From: FEN-1350 sp964643355
GTDB taxonomy: Bacteria > Planctomycetota > Phycisphaerae > Sedimentisphaerales > Anaerohalosphaeraceae
Length of the DNA stretch: 64,000 nucleotides
Direction: 5' to 3'
Assembly: GCA_964643355.1 (NCBI GenBank)
Contig: CAZXPW010000015.1
Location: forward strand, 1-64,000
Positions within the stretch are counted from its first letter, which is position 1. Each line of letters starts with the position of its first letter. Shown here in pieces: positions 33,130 through 42,598 of this stretch. Made by a program: the position numbers and the translations under genes. The notes below the pieces were generated by a model. The model was not told the origin of the DNA. It did no database searches and saw only the letters and a list, made by a program, of their open reading frames with translations.

Positions 33130-33423
33130 TCAGAAGGCGGAATGATTTTCGACTGGTTGTGGTGTTCGGGCCCGTCGTTCCACGCGATCTTTAGTGGCAG
33201 CAACCATGACCGTGCGTCCCTTGATTTTGGTCAGGTTCAGGGAGTCCACGGCCCGCCGGCCTTCGTCGTTGTCGGGCATTTCCACAAATCCGAATCCCAG
33301 GACCCGCTGGCTGATCGGGTCCACGATGATTTTGACGGAGTTGACGGTCCCAAACGGTTCAAACGCCGCTCGCAGGTCCGATTCCGTCACATTTTCAGGA
33401 AAATTTCCGATGTAAATGTGCAT
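33130..33423 (-). CDS. RNA-binding protein, single RRM
   Basis: 97 residues. RNP2 is IYIGNFP, and RNP1-like GFGFVEM follows the expected spacing in a complete RRM (MHIYIGNFPENVTESDLRAA onward). Such RRM proteins in planctomycetes and cyanobacteria are small RNA chaperones and are often cold-induced. Together with the CspA-like protein at 10799 it is the second RNA chaperone in the window. Confidence 0.92.
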   Translation of the reverse strand: MHIYIGNFPENVTESDLRAAFEPFGTVNSVKIIVDPISQRVLGFGFVEMPDNDEGRRAVDSLNLTKIKGRTVMVAATKDRVERRARTPQPVENHSAF

Positions 33424-33599
33424 CTCTCATCTCCCGACAGGTATTTTCGAACGAATCGCCGCCTTTATCAAGTCCGATAATAGAACCACCCGCATCGGCT
33501 CTACACCCCGAACAAAATATACATCGGCAAATCCATTGGAAGCTTTTATTAAAAAGAGCCGTTGTGCAAGGCATAGAAAACGAAAATCGGGGGTTTGGC

Positions 33600-33628
33600 T
33601 TGCCAGAATCCGCGCCTGAATCTACAAT
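33600..33628 (+). promoter_or_regulatory. Putative sigma70-type promoter
   Basis: TTGCCA (33600-33605) and TACAAT (33623-33628) are spaced by 17 bases. The -10 box is only eight bases from ATG 33636, so the lipoprotein mRNA would be leaderless if this promoter is used. Confidence 0.5.
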
Positions 33629-33635
33629 ACAAGTC

Positions 33636-34427
33636 ATGCGGCAATGTCGGTTCATGATCATGGCGATGTTTTTTGGACTATCGGTCGGGTGCGAACAATC
33701 GGGTCCGTCGCGATTGAACCCGTATGACCAGGCCATTCAGGATTATCGGCAACGGCGGGCCATCCAATCCAGTCCCTCTGTGGCGGTCGGGTCCGGAAAA
33801 ATGATCTCGCTTCTGGTCCACCGGTTGGATGCGGCGGGCGAAGATCTGACCGCGATCAATTCCCTGTGGCGATTGGCGGAGGAAGAACGAATCACGCCGG
33901 CACGAGCGGAACTGTTTACGGAGTCGGGATTTCGAATCGGCAGAGGCGGATCGGCCCTGCGGTCGCAGCTCCAGATGCTGGAATCGCGAATGCCCGCCGA
34001 AGGCCGTTCCGATTCGGTTTTGTCGGTTCGGGACGGATCGGCGGGGATCGGAGACATTGGGACGAGGATTTTGATTCCCCTGTTTTATTACAAAAACGAT
34101 CTGTATAGTCGCATGGATTACGCCTTCGACCGCATTGATCGGCGGCTTCGGGTGGTTCCGCGGATATTATCCGATGACCGAATGGAATTGGAGCTGACGC
34201 CCATTCTGGTCAATCTCCGCAACGACGGAGGCGGGACCTATTTGTCCGACCTGAGCGTCAAAGTTGTTCTGGATCCGGGGCAATCCCTGTTCTTTGGGGC
34301 GGCGAACACCGGACGACAAGACATCGCGTCGGCGTTTCTGACCTGCGAACAGAACGGGCAGAAGGGCCGCAGTTTGATCGTCATCACCCCGACGATTCAG
34401 GAACCCTCGGCGGATTCAGCGCCCTGA
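33636..34427 (+). CDS. Lipoprotein of unknown function
   Basis: 263 residues from ATG 33636 (MRQCRFMIMAMFFGLSVGC), with a lipobox ending at cysteine 19. A longer frame starting at 33564 adds 24 residues that would sit before the signal peptide, so it is rejected. The body contains DRIDRRLRVVPRILSDDRME and ELTPILVNLRNDGGG, a beta-rich region ending in RSLIVITPTIQEP. The last motif is reminiscent of secretin-type proteins, but no firm family is recognised. It converges on threonine aldolase with a 12-base overlap. Confidence 0.65.
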   Translation: MRQCRFMIMAMFFGLSVGCEQSGPSRLNPYDQAIQDYRQRRAIQSSPSVAVGSGKMISLLVHRLDAAGEDLTAINSLWRLAEEERITPARAELFTESGFRIGRGGSALRSQLQMLESRMPAEGRSDSVLSVRDGSAGIGDIGTRILIPLFYYKNDLYSRMDYAFDRIDRRLRVVPRILSDDRMELELTPILVNLRNDGGGTYLSDLSVKVVLDPGQSLFFGAANTGRQDIASAFLTCEQNGQKGRSLIVITPTIQEPSADSAP

Positions 34428-35459
34428 TCGGGGCATCGCATCCGAGAGAATGTCCAGAGCAAGGTCGATATCGGAAGCGTCGATTCCATAATGGGTCACC
34501 ATGCGAAACCGACGGCGACCCGTTATCAGGAATCGAAGACCCCGGCGAGCAGTTTGAGCCAGAACCTCTTCGGCAGATACCCTTTCGTCGAGCCATTCGG
34601 CATAGACCATATTGGTTTGCGGAGGGGCTGCCAATCGAAACGCCGACATCGATTGGATTCCCGCGGCGAGGCGCCGGGCGTTTTCGTGATCTTCCATGAG
34701 GCGGTCCACCATTTGTTCAAGAGCGACGATGCCTGCCGCGGCCAGAACTCCGGCTTGCCGCATCCCTCCGCCCAGCAGCTTGCGTCGGCGTCGGGCCTCG
34801 TCTATGAATGACTTTGAACCGCAAATCAAGGATCCGGAAGGGGCGGCCAGGCCCTTGCTCAGGCAAAAGCTGACGGAATCCATTCCGTTTGTCAACGACC
34901 GGACATCCCATCCCAAGGCAACGGAAGCATTGAAGATCCTGGCGCCGTCAAGATGAACGCGAAGAGAATGTTCCCGGGCTACTTTGACAACCGACCGAAG
35001 ATAATCCGGTCCCAGGACCGCTCCCTCGCAGCGGTTGTGCGTGTTTTCCAGACAGATCAGCCGCGTTCGCGGGAAATGAACATTGTCAGCGCGGATGGCA
35101 TTGCGGATATCGTTCAGGTCCAGGGTTCCGTCCGGACGGTTGACAAGCGTATGAGGATGAATGCCACCGACGGCGGCCATTCCTCCGGCTTCGTAGACAA
35201 ACATGTGGGCCTGATTGCCGACGATGGCCTCCTCGCCCCGGGCGCAATGCGTCAAGGCGCAAATGAGATTGGCCATCGTACCGCTGGGCACAAACAGAGC
35301 GGCCTCCATTCCCAATCGGTCGGCGGACATTTCCTGCAACCGGTTGACCGTCGGATCTTCCCCGAAGACATCGTCGCCGAGTTCGGCTTCGGCCATCGCC
35401 CGTCTCATCGCTTGGGTGGGCAAAGTCACCGTATCGCTTCGCAAATCAATCGTTTTCAT
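34416..35459 (-). CDS. ltaE: Low-specificity L-threonine aldolase
   Basis: 347 residues from ATG 35459 behind CGGAG. It is a PLP enzyme of fold type I. The opening DLRSDTVTLPTQAMRRAMAE, the LENTHNRCEG segment and the PLP lysine in SFCLSKGLAAPSGS match the family. It cleaves L-threonine or allo-threonine to glycine and acetaldehyde. The open frame extends about 90 codons further upstream, but that sequence lacks similarity and a good start. The last bases overlap the convergent lipoprotein gene. Confidence 0.9.
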   Translation of the reverse strand: MKTIDLRSDTVTLPTQAMRRAMAEAELGDDVFGEDPTVNRLQEMSADRLGMEAALFVPSGTMANLICALTHCARGEEAIVGNQAHMFVYEAGGMAAVGGIHPHTLVNRPDGTLDLNDIRNAIRADNVHFPRTRLICLENTHNRCEGAVLGPDYLRSVVKVAREHSLRVHLDGARIFNASVALGWDVRSLTNGMDSVSFCLSKGLAAPSGSLICGSKSFIDEARRRRKLLGGGMRQAGVLAAAGIVALEQMVDRLMEDHENARRLAAGIQSMSAFRLAAPPQTNMVYAEWLDERVSAEEVLAQTARRGLRFLITGRRRFRMVTHYGIDASDIDLALDILSDAMPRSGR

Positions 35460-35780
35460 CGAAAACTCCGGAACAACAGAATCCATTGAGCCACGATTAT
35501 ATCCGGCGCCCCCGTTTCCGTACAGGACCGAATCCGGTGGTGCGGGGTGAACTTCTTGCCTCGTCGCTCCAGAGACCCTGGTTTTGAAACTCATGAAGAA
35601 AAGCCGGATAATGGAATTCACTGGCTCGGCGGTCCAGGGCATATGGCGAGGGATGGAACGCAGGTCTTCAAAGCGTTTTCGACAGCAGGTTTTCGCGGCG
35701 TGTTGGGCGACAAAGACGAGATGACTTCCCATCGGGTCCTGTTTGCCATCGGGGGCTTGTTGACCTGATTGTGACGAACC
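35460..35780. other. Gene-free gap upstream of threonine aldolase
   Basis: About 320 bases without a supported gene. Two minus-strand frames run through it, one continuous with threonine aldolase, but neither has a ribosome site or a recognisable motif. No clear promoter pair or hairpin was found. Confidence 0.4.
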
Positions 35781-37787
35781 TCAGGGCCCGATCTTCCCTC
35801 CGGGATGCGTTTGGGCGTCGAGGGTGTCGACAATGTGGCGCAGCCGATCCGGCGAGTTATTGAGGGGTTGTTTTTCAACGACCTTGTTGAACATCCGAAG
35901 CTGGACATCAATGGCGCCGAGAACCCAGTCGATGTAATGAAGCTTGTGAGCGGGTTTGCCGTGGCGCTCCCGCAGAAGCCCTTTTCGAATCGCATCGATG
36001 AATCGACCGATGGTTCGATGGCTGAGGGGGGACGGGTTTTGGGACCAATCCTTGAGTTTTCGGTATTGCGCGCGGAGAGCGGCGCTATGGGCCAGTTGCT
36101 CGGCTGTCAGGTAGTCGGCGGGATGGTAAAGGATTTGAATGCCTTTTAGCGCCATGATCATCGCTTCGTAGTTAGCGCGGCTGTCGAGACGAATGAATTT
36201 GTACTGCTGGACATAAGTTGTGGCATAGGAAGCGGGACGATCGACGGCGATGTCGTCGGCGGAGATATGAAATTTGCGTTTGCTTCTCCGAGCGAAAACC
36301 AATTCCTGCCCGTAGACATTCTGTTCGATTTCATCATGCTGCATCCGGGAAACCCAGACGCGGCCCTGCGCGTCTTCCTGAATGCCCCCGCCAATGGCCA
36401 GAAGGCACTTGACAAAACTAAGGGGCAGAACCTTGTCGTTGTGCATGTGGCGTTTTCGGATCTGAAATGACAAATGCAAGCTGTGGGGTTTAACGGGCAC
36501 GAAAGCCGCGATCTCGCGGATCAGGTGGTTGAGAATCCAGGGATCGTTGGTGGCGGGTTTGGACAGTTCGCCGACGATATTGAGACGGCCGGGAGCCATT
36601 TCCAGAAACCCCTGCCGGCGGGCGCAGGATCGGCCGGTATGATCGTCCACATAGCCGCCCAGTTTCCAACTGAGGACATCCAGGCAGAAATCATTGAAGT
36701 ACAGGAATCCGTTGAAATCGGGATCCCGGTCGGCGGGATTTCGGCTTACGGCGCGAAACCCCAGGTTGCTGAATTCCAGCTCGGTTCCCAACGGGATCAA
36801 TCCCGGTTGGTGGTTGGTCCGAACCCATTCAATCATGCTGGTCACGACGCGTTCGTCGAGTAGATTATCGGCGGCGGTGATGGCGTATTTGACATAGTCG
36901 ATCAGGTCATACGGACCTTCGGGGGGCATGCTGTCGAGGCAACGGCGCTGGATCATGGCCACGACCGATTGGTTGACATTGATCATTCGAAGGGCGATCA
37001 GCAGACTGATGGAACGGTTGAAGTATCTTGGGGAAGTGGCCAGTCGCTCCATCTCGTATCGGTACCGGGATTGCACCTGTTGTTCGATCTGATTGAGCAG
37101 GACGAATTTGACCAGCAGGGTCAGGTAATTGGCCAGGTAGGGCCGGGACTGGGATTCGGATTTCAGTTCCCGGATACTGGGAGAGGGACGATCGAATTCC
37201 CGCTCGATAAAATAATCGCTGACGGAGCTCTGGTCCATTTGAACGGCCAGCAGATCCCGTTCCGTGGTCGCCATCAATTCCCGTCGGGCGCGGCGCTCGA
37301 TTGTAGCATCCGGGGAATGTTCTCCCGGGCGGGTGTGCATCTCAAAAAAACGATCAATTCGTTTTCGCAGCCACAACTCGTGGATCAAGTTAACATAGAA
37401 ACGGTCTCCGAATCGTTTTCGCATTTTGGTTCGGCTGACCAGATACGCCTGGGCTTCCGTCAGCCCCCGCGAGGTATTGACCTTGACGGTTTCGCGGGTG
37501 TAATACTTGCCCTCGTATCGGTCGATCTCGGCCAGAGCCGATGCGGGCAGATCAAAGACGATAAAGCCCTCAATCCTGGCGTCAGGATCGGGCACGGCAT
37601 AACAATAGACATTGTCGGGACTGAGGCGACGATGATAGGGAAGAATCGCCGATTCCCCCCAGAGGGTCCGCGAGTCCCTGGGTCCGGGCGCGAGGGTATA
37701 CGCGTATCCGCAGACCGAACGAAGAATCTCGGGATCCCGCAAGGAACCATAGACAAACAGATTGACGGTGGATTCCGGCTCTGACAT
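35781..37787 (-). CDS. GGCT/AIG2-like cyclotransferase fused to a putative glutamine-synthetase-fold amidoligase
   Basis: 668 residues. Residues about 8-130 are a gamma-glutamylcyclotransferase-like (AIG2) domain with FVYGSLRDPEIL, and the probable catalytic acid lies in IDRYEGKYYTRE. Residues about 200-320 are helical. A second catalytic-looking module begins at LIPLGTELEF (G334-F339), a motif like the first strand of GCS2/amidoligase proteins. It continues with RQGFLEMAPGRLNIVGE and PHSLHLSFQ (H435, H438), a possible metal or ATP segment. GS-fold amidoligases linked to AIG2-type domains are known from comparative genomics of peptide-tagging systems. No profile search was possible, so the second domain is tentative. 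It lies 28 bases after alr on the same strand. Confidence 0.6.
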   Translation of the reverse strand: MSEPESTVNLFVYGSLRDPEILRSVCGYAYTLAPGPRDSRTLWGESAILPYHRRLSPDNVYCYAVPDPDARIEGFIVFDLPASALAEIDRYEGKYYTRETVKVNTSRGLTEAQAYLVSRTKMRKRFGDRFYVNLIHELWLRKRIDRFFEMHTRPGEHSPDATIERRARRELMATTERDLLAVQMDQSSVSDYFIEREFDRPSPSIRELKSESQSRPYLANYLTLLVKFVLLNQIEQQVQSRYRYEMERLATSPRYFNRSISLLIALRMINVNQSVVAMIQRRCLDSMPPEGPYDLIDYVKYAITAADNLLDERVVTSMIEWVRTNHQPGLIPLGTELEFSNLGFRAVSRNPADRDPDFNGFLYFNDFCLDVLSWKLGGYVDDHTGRSCARRQGFLEMAPGRLNIVGELSKPATNDPWILNHLIREIAAFVPVKPHSLHLSFQIRKRHMHNDKVLPLSFVKCLLAIGGGIQEDAQGRVWVSRMQHDEIEQNVYGQELVFARRSKRKFHISADDIAVDRPASYATTYVQQYKFIRLDSRANYEAMIMALKGIQILYHPADYLTAEQLAHSAALRAQYRKLKDWSQNPSPLSHRTIGRFIDAIRKGLLRERHGKPAHKLHYIDWVLGAIDVQLRMFNKVVEKQPLNNSPDRLRHIVDTLDAQTHPGGKIGP

Positions 37788-37815
37788 ATCATCCTGTTCC
37801 GTACTTCAGGGGCCC

Positions 37816-38967
37816 TCAATGAACGATTCGATTGACATGAGCATGAACGCTGGTCAGGATTTCATAACAAATGGTCTGGGCCAGATCGGCCAGAGCATAG
37901 ACTCCGCAAGGCGAGTCGTGGCGATCATCGATGACGGTGACCATCTGCCCGATATGGGCGTCGGGAACATCGGTGACATCGATCAGGATCTGGTCCATGC
38001 AGACCCGACCAATCACGGGAACAAGGGTCGAGCCGATCTTCATGACCGCACGGTTGGAGAAGCAACGCCAATACCCATCGGCATATCCAAGGGGGAGCAT
38101 CCCGACAAGAGTAGGGCGTTTGGTGACAAAGGACCGACCATAACTGATAGGATGTCCTACGGGCAGGGTTTTGAGTTGAACGATTGGAGCTTCCAGTCGC
38201 AGGGCCGGTTCTAGGGGGATCGGCGGGCAAGGCGTCCTTCGCGAGAAATAGCCGTATAGGGAAATCCCGCAGCGGACCATATCAAAATGCGAGTCCTTGA
38301 GTTTAATCGTGGCGGCGCTGTTGGCGGAATGGACAATCAAATCCGGCCTGCCGAGAAGGTTTCGTTCGGTCAGGAAGCGATTGAAGCGATCTAATTGCAT
38401 TCGGGCATACGAGAGGTCTTCTTCGTCGGCCGTGGCAAAGTGCGTGTAAATTCCGGCCAGTTTCAGATTCGGTTGGCGTTGAATCCGCTGGATGAGTTGA
38501 ACGGCCAGTTCGGGTTCAATTCCACAGCGTCCCATCCCCGTTTCAAGGTTGACATGCAGATTCAGAATCTTGTCGGAACCGCGAAGCTGGCCTGCGGCGA
38601 AATCGACGGCTTGTAGCGAGGTAGCAACGCGATGGAACCGGCAGTCGGCACAGGTGGGGATGAAATCGGCCGGTTCGGCCGTGTGAAGCGGTTCCAGAAT
38701 CAGGATCGGTTTTCCCCGAACCCATTCCCAGATGTGGATGGCCTCATGGAAACTGCAAACGGCATAGAAATCCACATCCGTCAACCGAAGAACATCGACC
38801 ACTTCGCGGATGCCGTGACCATAAGCATTGGCTTTGACAACCGCGCAGAAACGGGTCTCACGGCGACACAATCCGCGGAGATTCCGCAGATTGTTCATCA
38901 GCGCCCGGGAGGAAATATGGGCCTGCAGGTCGGTTCGAATCAGGATGGGAGTCGGATACACTTTCAT
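37816..38967 (-). CDS. alr: Alanine racemase
   Basis: 383 residues. The PLP lysine is in AVVKANAYGHG and the second catalytic tyrosine in PISYGRSF. The segments VNLETGMGRCG, THFATADEE, MVRCGISLYGY and GRVCMDQILIDVTD cover the barrel and C-terminal beta domain. It makes D-alanine for peptidoglycan or other envelope polymers. It starts eight bases after the upstream GT2 gene, implying one transcript. Planctomycete peptidoglycan is now accepted, so its presence is unsurprising; its neighbours are the unusual part. Confidence 0.93.
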   Translation of the reverse strand: MKVYPTPILIRTDLQAHISSRALMNNLRNLRGLCRRETRFCAVVKANAYGHGIREVVDVLRLTDVDFYAVCSFHEAIHIWEWVRGKPILILEPLHTAEPADFIPTCADCRFHRVATSLQAVDFAAGQLRGSDKILNLHVNLETGMGRCGIEPELAVQLIQRIQRQPNLKLAGIYTHFATADEEDLSYARMQLDRFNRFLTERNLLGRPDLIVHSANSAATIKLKDSHFDMVRCGISLYGYFSRRTPCPPIPLEPALRLEAPIVQLKTLPVGHPISYGRSFVTKRPTLVGMLPLGYADGYWRCFSNRAVMKIGSTLVPVIGRVCMDQILIDVTDVPDAHIGQMVTVIDDRHDSPCGVYALADLAQTICYEILTSVHAHVNRIVH

Positions 38968-38975
38968 TCGGCGTT

Positions 38976-39731
38976 TTATTCTCCGCTGAGGATGCGGCTG
39001 CGCAATCGAAACAGTTCGCGAAACGCCCGCAGGATAACGGCGGGCTTGGCCCCGGTGGCCTTTCCGGCCCGGCGCGGCAGATGGTGGACGCCGACCTGAG
39101 CGATGGAATAACCCTTTCGCGCGGCGCGTGCGAGGATTTCCGTCGAGATCAAGGCGCCGTCACTGCGAAGAGGCATACCGTCAAATATTCTTCGGCGAAA
39201 CAGCTTAAACGCACAATCGATGTCCCTGGCTTTCAAGGAAAAGACAAGACAGACCAATCGGGTCCATGCCCACCCATTGAACCGACGCACGATTCCTTCC
39301 CGCCGGTTGAGACGATAGCCGATGACGACATCGTGAGAATCTATCAGAGGCAACAGATTCTTCAGTTCGGTCAAGTCGAACTGGCCGTCGCCGTCCGTGT
39401 AGAAAATCAGATCTTTGGAACATGCCGCGATCCCCGACCGAAGGGCGGAACCGTATCCGCGGTTTTCCGGGTGATGCACGGCGCGAACCTTCGGATTGGC
39501 GGATGCGATACGATCGGCGATCACACCGGTGTCGTCTCGGCTGCCGTCGTTGACGACGATGACTTCGTAATCCTCGGCAAGATCTCGCAAGACGGTCAAT
39601 GCCTGCAAGACGACTTGCTCCAGAACGGCGGCCTCGTTGAGGCAAGGCAGAAACACACTGATCGAACGAGACCGGCCGGCCGGAATCCCGTTGATGGAAA
39701 ACGCGGCACGATCCGGTTCTGAGTTTACCAT
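38976..39731 (-). CDS. Glycosyltransferase family 2 (dolichol-phosphate-mannose-synthase-like)
   Basis: 251 residues, GT-A fold without membrane helices. SVFLPCLNEAAVLEQVVLQA, VIVNDGSRDDTG and YTDGDGQFD carry the nucleotide-sugar motifs. The later FKLFRRRIF-type region resembles polyprenyl-phosphate glycosyltransferases. It probably loads a sugar on undecaprenyl phosphate for the adjacent GT-C protein. Its start overlaps the end of that GT-C gene by seven bases. Confidence 0.87.
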   Translation of the reverse strand: MVNSEPDRAAFSINGIPAGRSRSISVFLPCLNEAAVLEQVVLQALTVLRDLAEDYEVIVVNDGSRDDTGVIADRIASANPKVRAVHHPENRGYGSALRSGIAACSKDLIFYTDGDGQFDLTELKNLLPLIDSHDVVIGYRLNRREGIVRRFNGWAWTRLVCLVFSLKARDIDCAFKLFRRRIFDGMPLRSDGALISTEILARAARKGYSIAQVGVHHLPRRAGKATGAKPAVILRAFRELFRLRSRILSGE

Positions 39732-42598
39732 TTTGCCTCTTGTGATAAAATGCCGGGCAGTTTATCGGTGGACTTGAAGAAATCCTGATATCGTTTGGAC
39801 CGCTCCGGATCTGTCGTCTGGAGGGAGGCAATCAGGCCGTTGGCGGCGATACGGGCCGCAACGAGTCGATTGCAGTATCCGCCCTGTCTGGCGTATTCCT
39901 CCCGACGGGCAAGGAAATCTTCCAGAAACGCCTGAAGGATTTTTTCCGCTTCACGACGGACGGAGGGGTAACGCCGGACTTCAAACACCATACGAAGGGC
40001 CGAGGCCTGGTTGGGTTCGAGTTCGAAGGCCTTCCGGGCGTATTCATAGGCCTGCTGGGCGTATTCTTCGTTTCCGGTCTGTAAATACAGACACGCCAGG
40101 GTCAGGCATTGGGTGCTTTCGTTTGGAAAGACGGCCTGGCCCTTAAAAATTTTACCGAGGAGGTCCTTGCCTTGGGGCGTGTCATTTCGCACATACAGAT
40201 ACTGAAAATCATCCAAGTAGGCCAGACTCCAATTTCCCTGCAGTTGCAGGGCTTTGAGAAAGTAGTGGTTGGGATAGGCCATAACCTGTTCGGAGGATAT
40301 CCCCGGATAGGGAACTTCGCTGGCGGGCATCAGGAGGACCCAGACTTTGTATTTGGCCAGTTCTTCGTGAATCCACTGCCCGACCTGACGGAAATCCTGA
40401 TCGGTCAGCGATTTTCCGCTGCGAATCAGTTTCTCCATAACGGGGCCGCCGCCTTTGATCAGTCGCCACAGGTCGAATTTGTCGATGTTGTAGGCGGCCT
40501 GTGCCCGCCCGTCCATAAACAGTTGCAGCGGGGTTTTTCCCGTTTTGGGATCGGGATCCTGGAAAAAAGCGATCGCTCCGCCTTCGGTCCAGTAGTTGAA
40601 CATGTTTCCCGCCAGATGATTTTCACGGATGAACTGTCCGGCGTCGAATGGCTTGAAATTGGACGCGGTCATGCGCATAAAGACGCTGTCTCGTTTTCCA
40701 TCCGGCGCCCAGGGATCCAGATAAATCCGTTTGTATTTCCCCAAGGTATACCCGCCGAAGACGATCAAGATCAATCCCGCCAGGCCGATCAGCCCATTCC
40801 GAAAAACAATCGGAGGAGTGGGAAGAGAAAAACGACCAGAAATTCGGGCCTGACGACGGGCAATCAGGACCATCGCCGCCTGTTCCATCATCAAAACCAT
40901 CAGAGGGCAAACCGCGGATGCCGCGATTGGAATAAACCTCCGGGAACGGATGGCCATCACCAGCGTTAACGCAGCCATGACGATCATGGCCAGATCCACT
41001 TTGGGTACCGCGTAGAGGGGAGTCGGAGTCCGAGTGGATCGATCCGAAAGGATCGTTGAGGTCTTCGGGGCCTTGATCCAACGCGTCGCAACCCAGATTC
41101 CTGAGGCCAGAATAACCAGAATACAAAGCACGCCAAAGGCCTCCTCATCTCCGACCGGATTGGGGCTTTGACTGGCGGGATCCATCCAATCGAAGGCCGG
41201 TCGCCACTCATTGACGCTCCGCCACGAAGCGGCATGTTTGCTGACACTGATTTCAAAAGTATGGGTCAGGTTGGTCAGCCGAAACGGATTGAACAGGACC
41301 ATGGCAAGAAATGATGTTGCTCCCGCGGCCATGACCCAGCCGATTTTACGATTGCAGATCTGGACCAGCCGCGTCTTTGCCGAAGTCAGGAGGACGCTGC
41401 CAAGGATCATCGCCGCGAAGCCAGCTACAAAGGTGAATTGAAATCCGCCGACGAACCCATGAACCTGACGACGAATCTCTTCCGACAGGCCGGAGGGAAT
41501 CGGAATCATCAATCGAACCATCAGAATCAAAAAGACGAGAAAGCTGATTCCGATCGAGAAGGTCATTCTCAATCCGGAGGGAACCCCATCAATCCATGTC
41601 AGGGCGATGCAGCCCCCACAGACCAGCAGGATGAACCAGAAGGCGATGTCGGAACCGATCGAAATCGCCGAAGGAAGGGCATCATACGATACTTTATGGA
41701 TTTCCAGATACAAATCATTGGCCATAAACTGGCGGATTAAACCGAACGGGGTGATCCAAAGAAGACACGAGCAAGCGCACAAGGTCCACTTCTTCGGAAG
41801 GTTGGCCAGGAGGTGGATCAGCACGAACGGAACCAGCATGATGAAGATATAGATATATCCGCCGTGAACATTGGCCCAGAAGACGGTGACGGGAATCAGC
41901 AGCCATATATACCGGATATTTCGGTACACCGACAAGGCCAGCACGAAGAGAAAGAGCGGCGCCATCAGATTGGCAAAACCCGCCGGGCGGATATCGAAAA
42001 AGGTTCGACCGACAATCATGGCCAATGACGCGGCGGCGGCCGAACCGGGGATCGAGACACCCAGCGTTCGAGCCAACAGATAGATCACGATCACATTCAG
42101 GAAATACAGACAAAATTTCCAATAGACAAGCGCGTTGTAGTTGTATTGGCCGTCGGAACCGAAAGTCTCGACCAGCCAGTAAAACATGACATGGGTCAAC
42201 CAGTTCTGGTTGATCCATCCCGTGGGGTGCCAGTACCGAATCGTGTCGATGCTAAAGGGTTTGCAGAGCATCTGAGCCCACCGGGGCCATTTTTGAATGG
42301 TTTCTTCGGTCGGACCGGCGGGGTGGCTGTTGAAACTGAAGGGTTCCACCGTATCCACGCCATGATTGACAAAGTGCCGTCCGCAGGCCAGTGCAACCCA
42401 GGTATCTCCCGCCGCGACCATGTGCGTGCAGGCGTGAAAAGCGAATAGAAACATGACCGCCCAAAACAACACCGCCGGCCAACCGCGAAAAACCGAACGA
42501 GGCAAGCCGGCGAAGTCGATTCCGCCCTCGTTGCCATCGAAAGCAGCGGATGGGGAAGATTTTACGGTCGATCTGGATCCTGGGGTTACTTGAGCCAT
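39725..42598 (-). CDS. Large GT-C-type membrane protein with C-terminal TPR region
   Basis: 957 residues. About 12 hydrophobic helices fill residues 35-630. The first periplasmic loop contains GDTWVALACGRHFVNHG and PTGWINQNWLTHVMFYWLVE. An acidic, aspartate-bearing first loop after helix 1 is typical of GT-C glycosyltransferases that use lipid-linked sugars. Residues about 650-790 are soluble, and about 830-930 contain TPR-like helices (LACLYLQTGNEEYAQQAYEY). The exact family is not recognised. It overlaps the aminotransferase by 13 bases and GT2 by seven, so all are one translationally coupled unit. Confidence 0.7.
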   Translation of the reverse strand: MAQVTPGSRSTVKSSPSAAFDGNEGGIDFAGLPRSVFRGWPAVLFWAVMFLFAFHACTHMVAAGDTWVALACGRHFVNHGVDTVEPFSFNSHPAGPTEETIQKWPRWAQMLCKPFSIDTIRYWHPTGWINQNWLTHVMFYWLVETFGSDGQYNYNALVYWKFCLYFLNVIVIYLLARTLGVSIPGSAAAASLAMIVGRTFFDIRPAGFANLMAPLFLFVLALSVYRNIRYIWLLIPVTVFWANVHGGYIYIFIMLVPFVLIHLLANLPKKWTLCACSCLLWITPFGLIRQFMANDLYLEIHKVSYDALPSAISIGSDIAFWFILLVCGGCIALTWIDGVPSGLRMTFSIGISFLVFLILMVRLMIPIPSGLSEEIRRQVHGFVGGFQFTFVAGFAAMILGSVLLTSAKTRLVQICNRKIGWVMAAGATSFLAMVLFNPFRLTNLTHTFEISVSKHAASWRSVNEWRPAFDWMDPASQSPNPVGDEEAFGVLCILVILASGIWVATRWIKAPKTSTILSDRSTRTPTPLYAVPKVDLAMIVMAALTLVMAIRSRRFIPIAASAVCPLMVLMMEQAAMVLIARRQARISGRFSLPTPPIVFRNGLIGLAGLILIVFGGYTLGKYKRIYLDPWAPDGKRDSVFMRMTASNFKPFDAGQFIRENHLAGNMFNYWTEGGAIAFFQDPDPKTGKTPLQLFMDGRAQAAYNIDKFDLWRLIKGGGPVMEKLIRSGKSLTDQDFRQVGQWIHEELAKYKVWVLLMPASEVPYPGISSEQVMAYPNHYFLKALQLQGNWSLAYLDDFQYLYVRNDTPQGKDLLGKIFKGQAVFPNESTQCLTLACLYLQTGNEEYAQQAYEYARKAFELEPNQASALRMVFEVRRYPSVRREAEKILQAFLEDFLARREEYARQGGYCNRLVAARIAANGLIASLQTTDPERSKRYQDFFKSTDKLPGILSQEAKW

